A stretch of 64,000 nt of DNA, from positions 1,797,793 to 1,861,792 of the forward strand of contig NW_009799179.1 in NCBI RefSeq assembly GCF_000213175.1, written 5' to 3'. The notes under the pieces are model-generated. The model was given only the letters and a program-made list of their open reading frames with translations. It searched no databases and had not been told where the DNA came from. The DNA is from Neurospora tetrasperma FGSC 2508. Taxonomy: Eukaryota; Ascomycota; Sordariomycetes; Sordariales; Sordariaceae. Of the stretch, positions 20,660 through 32,800 are shown one piece after another (position 1 is the stretch's first letter; each line of letters opens with the position of its first letter). Made by a program: the position numbers and the translations under genes.

Positions 20660-23600
20660 CCCCTTCTTGGATTTTCTTACTCATTCTGGACGAGAATGTG
20701 CTGAATGGCTGACCCGATTGGTTTACTTGACAAGGGGCCCTATCATGGAACCAATGGGACTGTGTGTAACCCTCGTCGCGCACATGGCGTGTCCCTCTCA
20801 CTGTCCGTCAGCTCGTGCTACAGAACATTGCCTAAGGACAGCCCCGCAGCCTCGCTCGCACGTTGGAAACGGGGAAACCCGACCCCCAACTCAATGCGGC
20901 GTCGAGAGGCGCACATGATTGATTTCCCCAAACGCTTCCCCCAAGGAATGGCAATCCGTCTCTCCACTGCGACGTTGCGCTAGAATTCTATCCAGAAGGA
21001 ACCGAGAAAAGGGCCTTTTACCCTATGTCGCCATCCTGGAACCGAACCGTCGTTCCATGTACTTTCCACACCCCTCGTCCTTTCCCGCCCAGTGTGGGGA
21101 CCCCGGATTTTCCAATCGGGCAGTGATAAAATCATGGTTGTATCTATAAACCGACGTAGTACCTTTGGACTGATGTGGTGATCTTCCCAGACATTCATCT
21201 ACACACACAGTCTTCATTTCATTGACAACGACTGACTTTCCTTCGCCGGCCATGTCCGATTCGGCACACATACACCGCTTCCCTCGTGATTTACCATCTA
21301 AGCACCGAGAATCTGTCGCGTAAGGAGAGTGATGACCGGCCGGGGTCTGCGGGGAACAATCTCCGGTACGCGCTACCCCGAATTCACATTGCCATCCTCC
21401 CAGGGTTCGATGGTCATCGGGGGTCCAGGACCCTGACAATCCCGAGTCCCGCGAGGTTCCTGGGCTTCCCTCGCGGTCCATGATTTTCGCGGGTGTTGGG
21501 GTTCGTCATCGCGCGGTTTAACTCTCCTCTCCAGAGTGCAAAGCGCTGGACGGCAATAACAAAATGCTATTTGTCTGATTGATATGTATTTCCTGCACGC
21601 TCAGCGGCCCGACGCCTATCCTGTGGGGGTCGATTATGGCAGTTGTCATTTCTGGATGTCATGGGATGCAGCAAAAGTATTGCTTCACATCCCATCACAT
21701 ACCGTCTCCGACGCGTGCCGTTATGGGATGGGGAACTATGCATAAAACTGGGCCTCTTCTTGGGTATTTGCCGGGTACGGAAACCATACACGCGCTCTAG
21801 TGGGCATATGTATGTGTCAATAGCGTTGCTTCGGTTATGCACCCCTTTACTTCTCCCCATTTGTCTCCTTTAGTGTATAAACCGTAGAGACAAGTTTCCC
21901 CGGTATAACCTATAACAAAGACTCCAATGTCGTGTACCCTGTGTCGGGTACGGGTATCTCGGCGTTTGTTGCATTTGGGTATCTTTGCCAGCCGTCTTCC
22001 CTAAATCGTGTTCCATCCCTCCCTAAACGCCAACTTATGGAAAAGGGAAAAGGAACTCATATCAAAAGCAAAAAACAAAGAAAGAAAAGAAAAGAAAAAA
22101 ATTGAAACTCCTGTCACCCCAAAGCGCTGGCATCCTTTCCCCGTATTGGCATGATCGCATCCCATTGGCAACCATCTCGCTGCTGTGCCTGCAGTTTCCC
22201 TGAGCCCCCAATCTCCTTTGAGGTTTGCTCAGTTGATGTGACAGAAAACGCTTGTCATGGCTAGGACATTGGCAGAAGCTTTCTCATGAAGGCGGTCATT
22301 AATGGTGGTTGCTCGCTTGGTTGTCTGCAGTTTCCGCACACGGCCTGTGGTCTGTTGTGACACTCAAGATCAGCGTATGTCCATTGACGTCTTACCAACA
22401 CTTCCTCGATGAAAACAGAGGTCTACCGCCGGCAGTAAGGAGTCAAGACTGAGTACGTGACAGCAGATCATACCTCTCCTCGAAGCCATTATGCTTGGTT
22501 GGCATTTCCTGCGTCTCTCTTTGTAATCGGCGCAATGTTTGGAGGCGAGCCACCTGATGTGACCGCAGGAATATTCTCGCTGTGGGATTTCACTGTCAGC
22601 GCATACTCATCGTCGCGATATCAGGGGGTAAACCGGAATCTCTTTACTTACTTGTATATAGTTGCACATACTGTTAGTAGCAGGTCCAGTGAAGTGAACC
22701 TTAGCGTGGCCAGTGCCGGTTGCTAAAGTGAGAAATCAAGAGAATCCCAGGAAAAGGTCTGGCACAAGTCTTATATCAAGATAACAAACCATGGGAGAGA
22801 GGGAGCGTGGCTTGCCCCCAGGGCAACGAGGGCGTGGTATGGTAATGCAAAAGTGAGCTTGCGTGAGCTGGCGGGGGGCACCGTACCCGACGCCAGACAA
22901 GGCAGTCAGTCAGTCAGTCAGTCAGTCAGTCAGTCAGTCAGACGGCGTCAGATCTAACCTTGCTCATGATTGCTGTGTATCACACAAGCTGCTAATGATT
23001 AACACCAAGGTGAGCGGCAAAGCGCTTCGTTTCGCCATTTTGATTACTTACCTACCTACCTGCACAACCTACACACCGTTCAACGTCAATGTTGTGGCAC
23101 CATCCCTTGCATTGGGGCAGTTTGGATGGAGAGAATGCCACGCTTGGAAAATGCTGTCTGAGATCAGCAAGAATCCCATCTCAAAGCCCGTGTCTCACTC
23201 AACTTTTCTTATTGCTGTCAACAGAGACACAGCTGTCAGTCGTCCGAAGAAATTCTATCAGAAATCAACAAAAGAATGCCAGAAATAACAATCAGTAGTT
23301 GTGGACAGATGAGGAATGGGAAAGAGCAATATCACAGGTTGCCACGACGGCCCGCTTGGATCATCCGAAACGTTTATCTTGGTGGCGGAACCCTTACTGT
23401 GTATGTATGTCTTTCGGGTCAAACATCGCCGCTATGCAAGGGTTGAGACTCGGTGTAAGTTCTTGATCTGAAATTTACCCATTTCCTCCGTGATGACTCG
23501 TAACATCCTACGACCCAAGACCGTACCATAGAGGCATGCTTTCATACGTAGAGGTAGGTTGACATTAACTCGCCAAAAACAAAGCTACTTGTCACAGTTG

Positions 23601-26600
23601 AGTGCTGACCATGCTATTAGCGTGTCGACTTGCACGCACCTAGTCTCCAAACTGGTTCCGCGCCAACTATCTCGCTAATAATCGTAGGCAGCTTTTCGCG
23701 ACAGAGCTCGACTGGTTCTTTAGCTGCCGTCACACAGATCTCAGGCAACTGTTGCCACCAAGCCCGGCACAACCTCAAAGAAGATACTCACCCTCAGGTC
23801 ACTCTCCTCAAAGCGAACGAACAGTCTGTCTTGTTCTCAACTTGACTTGCGAAAGCATGTGTCTGGAAACTTCATCTATGTGGGACATTGTCCCCTGGAC
23901 TTGTAGGAAGGAGCTCATGTAAGATGGGCTTCGGAAATACATGAGTAGGTACCACAAAGAGCAGCACAAGATGTGGCGAGGGAGTCATCTTACCCGTAAG
24001 TTGGCCAGTCACCATCGCTCCATCTTTGATTCAGCAAGATCAGCTCCAGATCTATTTCCTCCTCACACGATAGAGATCGTTCTTTATTCATATTGAGCAT
24101 AAGTAGGCCAGGTAGCCAGTGAACCTTGTCGCGGCGTAGAAGAAGACTGGGGAATGACACCCTGAATATGGGTGAAGATGAAATGATCAAGGACATTGTC
24201 GCCTGCTTGTCGTTGGATGTTTCCGCAGCCACGGGAGGGATGAGACCATCCACCACACACCACTTTACCGCATAGTCCACCCCGTATCTTCCTTCACGAA
24301 ATACGAACACCATAGGACGAACTCTCGCCCTCGATAAACGGTCAATCCAGGACGATGTGACAGGATCCTCTTGGGACCAGTACCTAGCTCAACTGGTCTT
24401 ATTAAGGGTTTCTTTTGTGTATACCGTGGTCCCGGCCTACGAAGAGATAGCGCGTTTGGTTCGGTTGTACGTCACGGTTTTTCTTGAGCAAGGCTGGGAC
24501 TTCGGATGTCGACACATCCTCTATATTCGCTCTCAAGGAGAATAGTAGTGCCCCTGCTACTGTGAATCTTGATTTCTTTTCCTTATATCCACTTCGCTTA
24601 CCATCTCTTTTGCTGCCACACCCGTTCGTCACTCCAACTGCAGGAGAAACGGAGGAAAGAAGCAGGTGGTATTCGTGGTTGCACCAAGACAGAGAGTAGG
24701 TATGACCGCAAAGCTGAACGTTGGTAAATTAAACCTGTCTTTGAGGTGTGCTGTGACTGGGCTGCGCATGCTAACTGTGGCAAGCTGGCAGGGTAAGGGG
24801 CTTTGCAATGCCCGAGTTTGCGGCAGCATTGAGAGGATGTCTGTCATGCTGGCCCAAGGTATTGTCTGCAGAAAGGTCATGGCGGGTACCCTATGGCTTA
24901 AGGGAAACGAGTGCAAGGGCAACTCCAGGCTCTCGCGGTTAGCTCTCATCTGCGCCTCAGTACCTATTATGAAGAGGAAGGCCGAGACATGAAAGACTAT
25001 CGTCTGTCGTCACACACGAGAAAGGTTCCGGCTCGAGCGTTACAGTTACACACAGGACTGATCGGGTAGTAGGGTTTCTGACGCACATTCGATTCATGCC
25101 CTTTGACAAAACCCATTGCCTCCATCCATCTTGTCTCGATCTTACCAGTCATGGCGGTTTCGCTTTACATACCCTACTTAAATGGCTTGGTGCATTTGCT
25201 TATCTGAGTCATCCCTGGAAGTAGTTTTGGCTGTAGAGGTAGGTAGTATAAGAACGAGAGAACTACGGGGGAGATTAACCATTGATCTAGTTCCGGACGA
25301 GCACGGCTGGAACACAGTGATACATGAGCTCGCTTTGAATCCCTTGGGGCAAGGCAGGTAGGTACTTTATGGCCGACAGGAGGTTGTACGCGTTCAAGAT
25401 AATGATAATACACCAATCTCAACGTTTGTTCCAAAGGTGGGATTTTGGTTGTGACTTCCGTCGATTGGATGTAGCAGTGTTTGTGGCTACTAGAGACACA
25501 GATTCGAAACTCCCGGTTTCAGTTGCAACCGTAGAGTCTTATTCGGAAGTACCTACCTTTCGAAAGGAAAGAGTGCCTCAAGACACTTCCTTCCGGCGAG
25601 GTGATTTCCTGCGGCTCAACAGAAATGTCCATACCTGCCAAGTGCACAATCCTTGTACTTCGGCTACCTTCCTTTCGAGTGGACATGATGACCTTGTTCA
25701 TCGGGGGAGGACTTGAATTTACTCTTAGCAATGAGTGTTTTGGGTTTTGGATCACCAGACCTGCACAGCAATGGCTCCATACTGACGAGTCACAACATGC
25801 ATACCTCTACAACTTTGAACCTCCAAGTGTCTCCGTATCTTGACACGGCTGTGGCTTCCTTACTGATAGAATGAACGACAAGTTCATACTCATTTGTGAT
25901 AGACTTGGGAACTCATATCCATTCGCCCTAGGAAGACGAAAAGCAGCCCACTCATTTGCTATAGATGAGGTCAGAGCAGAAGACAGATAGAGCTTTCGTC
26001 TTGAGAGCGTTGTTCTGGGGGACCACATTGAGATAGATGGAAGTCTAAGCCTACAAGTCCCATCTGAATCGAGGACGATAGCCGGGTCGCTGATGTACAA
26101 TCCAGCGAACTGTACCATCACCAGCCATGAACTATCCAGCTCGGTTGAGATTCGTATAGCGTTTGAGTGAAGCAATCGTTAGGTAAGAACAGCAGATCAT
26201 CTTCTTTGGTTTGCACTGAGACGAGTGATCAAGTGTCTTAGAGGTTAGATCCTACCGAAATGCATACCTTACCCATATGCTGCAACGTTTTCTATCTTGA
26301 TATGGCCTCTTTCTGGAAAGCCCGACCAAGCAGCTTTTTGCTCTGGCGGTCAAGCCCGGAAACCTACCATGTCCTGATGATGCCAGGGCGCCTAGGGAGT
26401 CAAAAACTTGAAGTTCTCATTCTTTGACGGTCAGAAAGACGGTAGCGCAATGCAGAATTCACCCAAAGGCAAACAGATGGTTCTGTCCCAGTTCCAACTC
26501 ACAAACTATACTCGCCTGACCCATACGCTTCATTTGACCATATCTGTTCGTGCCTCAGCTACTTAGTAAGGCGTCACCGCTTTCTTATTGTTGATCATTG

Positions 26601-29430
26601 GTGATCACCCAGAGACTGGAATCAACCACATCCAGACCGTAAATCTCGGGAGAATCGCGGTACCTGGATCTCTCAACACTTGTGGTGTGGTTGATCGTCG
26701 GCTTAGGCGTAGGCACAGCCACACAGACGCACACACCGCTTCATCCATTCACCTAAGCAGACGAAGAGACAGCTATGGTCTGACTCGCTTTCCAGAAGTT
26801 CCGCCATCATCCTACTATGTATAGCTTACACTTTGGTGGTATGAAGATTGACAACACCATCAAGGGGGGTAGTTGACAGCGTAGGTAAGCGAGTCTAGGG
26901 CCCGATGACGATATAGTTCGGACTGGTTTTTTTTGGGTTTCGATCTATTTGGTTGTTCATCCTGCCCATTTTCACCTACCGACGCCAACGTTGCTCTCAA
27001 AGTTGGGTAGCTTTGCGTAAGTGTTTGTCGGTCTGTCTCCATCCCGTGGTATCGTGGCCGTCAAGTTGCTGGTCGTTGTTCTTACCAGAACCCATTCTCC
27101 CAAAACCCACTGAAATTACATCCCTTGATCTCGTGAATTTGGCGGTCTACCTACCGATCTAGGTCTAAAAGCTTTCAAACAATCCCTTCAGCAGCTGACG
27201 GGCCAGTCTGTCCTTCACAGATTACTGACGTTGATGGAAAGCCATGGATATTGCTAATATGGCTGGTCACGATAGCTTCAGTACTTGCCTCTAGCGGTCG
27301 ACACGTATAACAAACCACAGCGTACGGCTATCTAGGCTAGCTAGAATACATGGTCAATACCACGTTGTTGGTGTCTGAAACGAACCCAGTCCACGTGTGT
27401 AGGGGCCGGTTCCGAGCATGAACCATGTTCCATTGCTTCTCGAAACGATGCTTGTTCTCACTAGAGAATATCTGAAAGAAGGCCGTTAATTCCGAATCTA
27501 GCGATCTGTAGGTCTCATGTCTAAGCGCCGAACTTGGCACATATGGTCGAATGAGCTGAACAGTTAGAACTCTTTCATTCTGGGAGGCTCTTACTGCGAC
27601 CGAGACCAGTTTGCGATGCAGGGTACCTGGATTGTGGATAGGGTTCGTTTCAGTGCCGTAGAGCTGATCTGCTCTGCCTTTGTTGACCTTTGCGTCATAG
27701 GAGTGTTCTAGTCATTACAGACAAACACTTTGATTTATTCCACTATAAGTTGTTCGAGTCGATCATGACAGTGTTGTTATCCGCCGTAAAATAGGTACAG
27801 ATGGCTTCATCTTTAGCAGAGCGATAGAAATCATCTTCTGACATGGGATAGGTGTCATGTCGTGGGTGCGGCAGAAAGTGGGTTCTGTAGTGTACGCACA
27901 CCAACACAAATGTCGAACGTGGAATTCTCGTCTTTCGCCTCGGCATGTCTTGAATGGACTCAGTTACAGGGCGGCAGAGACGGAGCACGGCATCGGGGTC
28001 GGCTCGGAGACCCCATCCTCGTCTTCATGTAGCGCTACCGTAAGAACCCTTGTTACATACCGCAAACACCCCATTTTGCAAGCCCCATCAGATGCCCCAA
28101 ATTTCCGCGGCCTGGATTCCCAGTTTTGTCATGTAATAAGGCACGCTTTGACGCAAAACCCCATCTTTTGCAATGAATTCGAGCCATCTTCCAAAGGTGC
28201 CTGAATCACACGAGCTGCATAAACAGGGGTTCCTATGATGACTGTTGAACTCACATTCTCCGGCGAGCAATTGCCCCGTGGGGAGCCGCCTTGGAAGCCT
28301 TGAGATGTAGGATGGCCGGATGCTGATCCCTTTCATTGAGGTTCGAACAAGTGGCCGTCCAGATCCCGAAGCCCCGGATTGTTGTAGGTCCTCTCGGTCC
28401 CCTAAACTCCACCGGACTCTGTCTGCAATGCAATCTGCAACCTGTGGCACCGTCACGGCATTGTGAAATCCACCTCGGACTTGCTTGGCAGCGTATCACA
28501 AGGCACGACAGCCTCGACGACGGCGGCAGTCGATGTTGGCGGGACACATATGTGTGGGGTGTCGCCGTGATGTGCGCATACACGTTGTAGTGTAGAGCGC
28601 CGTGGTACTGCCGAATGCCATCCGAGCCCTTCCGTAGTCGAACAATTAAAAAAATCCGATACCCTTTGGTGTCACTTGTCCTCAGCAAGTACACTACTGC
28701 CGACCTTCTCACCTCACTGTCTGGTGATTTACCCAACCACGGAAGCCGAGATACTTTCTACAGTACCCCTTCCTGCGCCTAAGAGCCGGAACCGGCGTGG
28801 CGGTACGTAACAACTACCAATGCAGGTGGTAGCAAGGGGATGACGTGGGACCGAACGTGCCGACATAGCCGGATATTGTGAAATATAGTTGCAACTTGCA
28901 GGCAACCGGTTGTATGTAGAGAAGGAGGAAAGCGCGTAGCGACTGTGATGAGTGGAGAAAGGATGGAAGTCGAAAGGCAAGATAGGCTCTCGATACCCCA
29001 GCCATTAGCGTTTCTATAAGGCCGTGAAAGCCCGCGATAAGGAGAACCAATCGCCGGACGACGGTTTACCAGCTTCTTTTGATAAACCTAAAAGGCGAGG
29101 CGGAGCCGTTACCCATTTCTTCCGACTTGTAGGTACTGGAGTATACCCAGGCAGTTAGTGAGTGGAAGCCAGCCAAAAACTCGCCTACGAGTTGCGAGAC
29201 GTGGATGGCCCACTATCCTCACGACGATGACAGTGGTAGCTCGACAGGACGCCCGCAGTCCACTAACGCCGAGTTTCCGCCGTTTGGAACCCGCTCGTGT
29301 GCCCGCCCGGCCCGGCAGTAGCAGCATGCCCCAGCTCTCGATGCTTACCTACCTACCTAGCCCACACCAGCAAAGCCAGGGGCAAGTCACAGAGCATCGT
29401 CAACTGAAAAGAACCAAACAGCGGCAGCCC
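20660..29430. other. Gene-poor tract, first part
   Basis: No intact gene could be supported over 8.8 kb. Dinucleotide content is ordinary, so this is not RIP-mutated. It holds an A-rich stretch (about 22067-22102), a CAGT microsatellite (22903-22941) and GTAGTGTA words at 27887, 28587 and (minus) 28690. On the minus strand several medium-length open stretches look somewhat protein-like (26175-25807, 25760-25519, 27711-27337, 28190-28088) and some have splice-like edges, but the joins I tried gave stops or phase conflicts. They may be a decayed gene; see the findings. Confidence 0.4.
22903..22941. repeat. CAGT microsatellite
   Basis: Nearly ten perfect copies of CAGT in tandem. An open frame of 141 codons (22863-23288) runs through it and reads SQSVSQSVSQ there, but has no other sign of being coding. 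Confidence 0.95.
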
Positions 29431-29881
29431 ATCCCTTTAACGGTGAAAATGTATCATTTTTGCCAAGACCTGAGAGGACTTGCAGTACTTGGTTACCTTT
29501 TGGACACAGCCAAGCAACGCTAGCAGGTGGATCCATGCAAAAGATCGCCGATGAGAAAAGTGTCCTTTTTACTAACCAAACCAATAATTCTACATTGACT
29601 TTTGAGGTATAGGATAGAGGTATATAATCTCATTGTCGAATGCAAATATTACGAGATTGTGCCCGTGGTGTCGAGGTTTGAAGAAAAAAATCGTGTTTTC
29701 GTTTTGTGCGCGAGGAGGGGGACCCTATTGGTTGATTGGTCTCCATACCTAAGGTGCTACAAAAGCTGGCGAAATTGAGGTATCTGCATGGGTGCAAATG
29801 TAAAGGTGGATAAAATATGGCTATCCGATTGGCTAGCCCCGGATCTTGGCAAAAATGATACATTTTCACCGTTAAAGGGAT
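29431..29881. mobile_element. 451-bp non-autonomous element with perfect 38-bp terminal inverted repeats
   Basis: The left end (29431-29468) and right end (29844-29881) are exact reverse complements over 38 bases, beginning ATCCCTTTAACGGTGAAAAT and ending CCAAGA. The interior (375 bp) has no coding capacity. Outside the ends, GGCAGCCC (29423-29430) on the left and GGCAGCAC (29883-29890) on the right match in 7 of 8 bases, with one extra T at 29882; this resembles an 8-bp target duplication as made by hAT elements. No RIP is visible. Perfect ends suggest recent movement. The family assignment is inference from the flanks. Confidence 0.8.
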
Positions 29882-29890
29882 TGGCAGCAC

Positions 29891-32800
29891 ATCAGGGACG
29901 TCTGCGCGGTTCAGCTCCTTTCCGCGATTGAAAAGTCTTGCGCCTGCTGCTTGGGACGCGCCTAAGTGGAAGCCGAGACAGAAGAGGGCTCCGTTGTATG
30001 GCGCCATCATCCTGGTTCCCTTACTGAAGCCAAGCGTGGGACACATCTCTCGGCCTGTCATGACCCGTATCGTTTAGGAGGCAGGGAGGTAGTTAGACAG
30101 GCCACAGCACGCATCTCTCCTTGGTGACTTGGATGACGCCAGGAAGCGATCATATCCGGTATTGCAAAGGGTACTTAGGTCCGCCGCTTCGTTATTAGTC
30201 GGTGTCTTCCAAGTCTTGAAGATCGTCGTCCGTTTGGCTGCTTCTGGGGGGTCGACTTGTGAGCCTGTCGAAAAGCGAATGTTTTTTTAAAAAAAGAAAG
30301 AAATTTGATATTCAAACATTTTCGATTCTCTTAAGTTTTCTCTTTTTTCTCTAATCCTGATTCCCACAGGTATTGGATCGTCATACTGATTTGGTCCCAT
30401 CCGTCATCCAATTGATCTTGCCTTATAATCCGCCTCGCCACTACCATGGAAGCATACACGTGCAAAAGGTCGATCGGAGCTGCTTCACTTTGGCGGTCAT
30501 GGGAGCATGGCAACATGGTAACATGGTTTTCTGAGCCAAGAGAAAGCAACGTTTCTTCGGTCATTTTTCAACCGCTAATCCATTTCGTGGGCTGGAACCC
30601 AAAATTATGAATGACCGGTGTTGATTTGAGGTTTCCGAAGAGGCTCCCTTATCCGTGCGTCTTTGTTCCTAAACCCACATGGTAATGTCTGTGCACATTG
30701 ACGATGGCCTCCTTTATCGCAAACCTTGTCTGGACTAACAACTTCCATCGCAGCAACTGATGGAACTCTCTTTTGTAACTGAGAACTCTCAAGCACGCGG
30801 TAGGCAACAGCCTTGAACAATGAAGCTTTGGAAAGAGTTTCCTTCACGTCCCCCTCACATCTTGCTTTGTGCCCACCACAAAGGGTTGTGTAGTGTAAAC
30901 GTAACAAAGTTGAGCTTGCTCGAAGCGCTTGAAATCTTCCGTTTTGGAGAGTCTTAACATATCAGACAAAATGTTAGAACTTTGATCATGTTCGTCACAG
31001 CCAAGCTTGCCAAGGCTAGAATTGACCTCGCGTGTTTCCTCACCAAGCGCAAAGCGTGGTTGAACCAGTCTGACCGGGAATGCCACTGCAAGAATGCAAC
31101 GGGACTTTCCAATCCGCTTCACTAAGACCAAGGGGTCATGGCTCCGTACCATGATCCGACCGGGGTTCAAAGTGTGTTTCTGAAGCCTGACAGCCGAGCC
31201 GAGACCAGTGACCCTGTGTTTGCAAGCTGCGAGTATTAACATAGTACTTAAGTACAAATTATACAAACACGGTACCTACATCCTACCTGACCGCCGGGAG
31301 CGGTAGCCGAAAGAGGAGGGAAGTGAACTCTTTCTTACATTCTCCAGTTGGTTGGTTATGCTTACGTCTCCGCCCTGGGCCATGGCCGTCTGAGGGATTT
31401 GGTTTCTCTTTCTCCCGCGTTTAACCCGTAAGACCACAAGCTCAGGAAGAAAAAGAAGGTTTTGAGGTTGTCAAGCAAGACTGATAGTGCCATAATACTG
31501 CCATGTGGGTGAAGTTTGATGCTGTGGTGGAACTGTTGATCTCCCCACCTGTAACTAATACAATGCTGTTCACATATCTTAGTATCATGTCTCCCTCATA
31601 CACCAGTCGTCCTGTCAGTCAAGTCAGGTTAAAAATGTGATACTTGAGTATTGTCAATCAAGCTGTCATGTTGAGCAATCCGGGGAGTTCGACAGCAGGG
31701 TTATGAGCCCTGGATGTGGAAGTTCCGAGGGATGACTTCGCCTGCGGTACTGCGTGCCACGGCTGTTGAACCACGCAACTTTTAGCCACTTGTTACCCTC
31801 TCAATGCAAGCCTCTTTTAAGAGCTTACTGTTCCCGTATTTCGGTATGCCAATGCAGATGAGTGTGTCCTTGATTTGAGTTCGGGAAACATGTTACTGAA
31901 GCAACATAACGATGGAGGTCGGCATTAAAGGCATGCGGAAGTGGACGAGACGGTCGATAAAAGTACATATTGTACTGCCCTTGTGTTTGATATTAACAGG
32001 TAGCCACTTGATGGGCACCTCGCGTTTCGGAAAGCTGACAGACTGTCGTTCAGGATAGGCAGAGCGGCGGTAGCCATCCACACACCGCCTCTTGCACAGC
32101 CTTCACTGGAAGGGGGAACATGTGTCGGATGGGCTTTCTTGCATTGGCATGGTTGAAGGAACTCGCATATTCCTTCAAGAATTGAAGCTTGTGGGCCTCC
32201 CAAAATGGTCGGGTTGTGTGAGTTGCGGAGGGTAGGTAAGAAGCAGCCAACCGACAGCTTGACATTTAGTGTAACAGGCCGCCAACTTGTGGTTGGCAAC
32301 TAGTTTCACACTTGCATTCAGTTTATGTCGTGGGACACTACCTGCTGTATTAGTGACAACCACGGCCATGGCTGGATCCCGTTGCCTGGTGACTGATCGG
32401 AATTGGTGACCAATCCTCATAGGACCAGTTGACATCGGTACCGGGACGGCGATTATCTTAATCTCGCATCGATAGTCCTGAATTAAGTTGAGAAGCCATA
32501 AGTAGCCTGGACTGAGCCATATGTTGATAGCTCACTACAACGAGGGGTCTGAGGAGGCAATGATTGATGCCGTACAACGATGATGGAGTGCAAAGGATAT
32601 CGCAGTGACAAGAGGTCGGAAACTGGCTCGGTGAAGGCTAGCTAGGATGTTGAGGATTAGCAGAAATGTCAATGCTTGCGAGCTTTTAACACATGCCACA
32701 AAGTATGCTAGAGAGTGCTAGCACCGTCACACCAATTCGTTGTTGCCCTTCAAGGACTATGTCGCTATGAACCGTATGAATTCGACCGTTCATTAAGTCA

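Noticed and set aside
22903-22941. CRISPR-like or satellite array
   Set aside because: A plain four-base microsatellite without spacers.
26860-27110. Start of a small minus-strand gene (MGSGKNNDQQ at about 27086)
   Set aside because: The frame ends after about 30 codons and I found no consistent downstream exon.
30844-31266. 140-codon minus-strand frame as a gene
   Set aside because: Composition is plausible for protein but there is no motif, no clear splice partner and no context; left inside the gene-poor tract.
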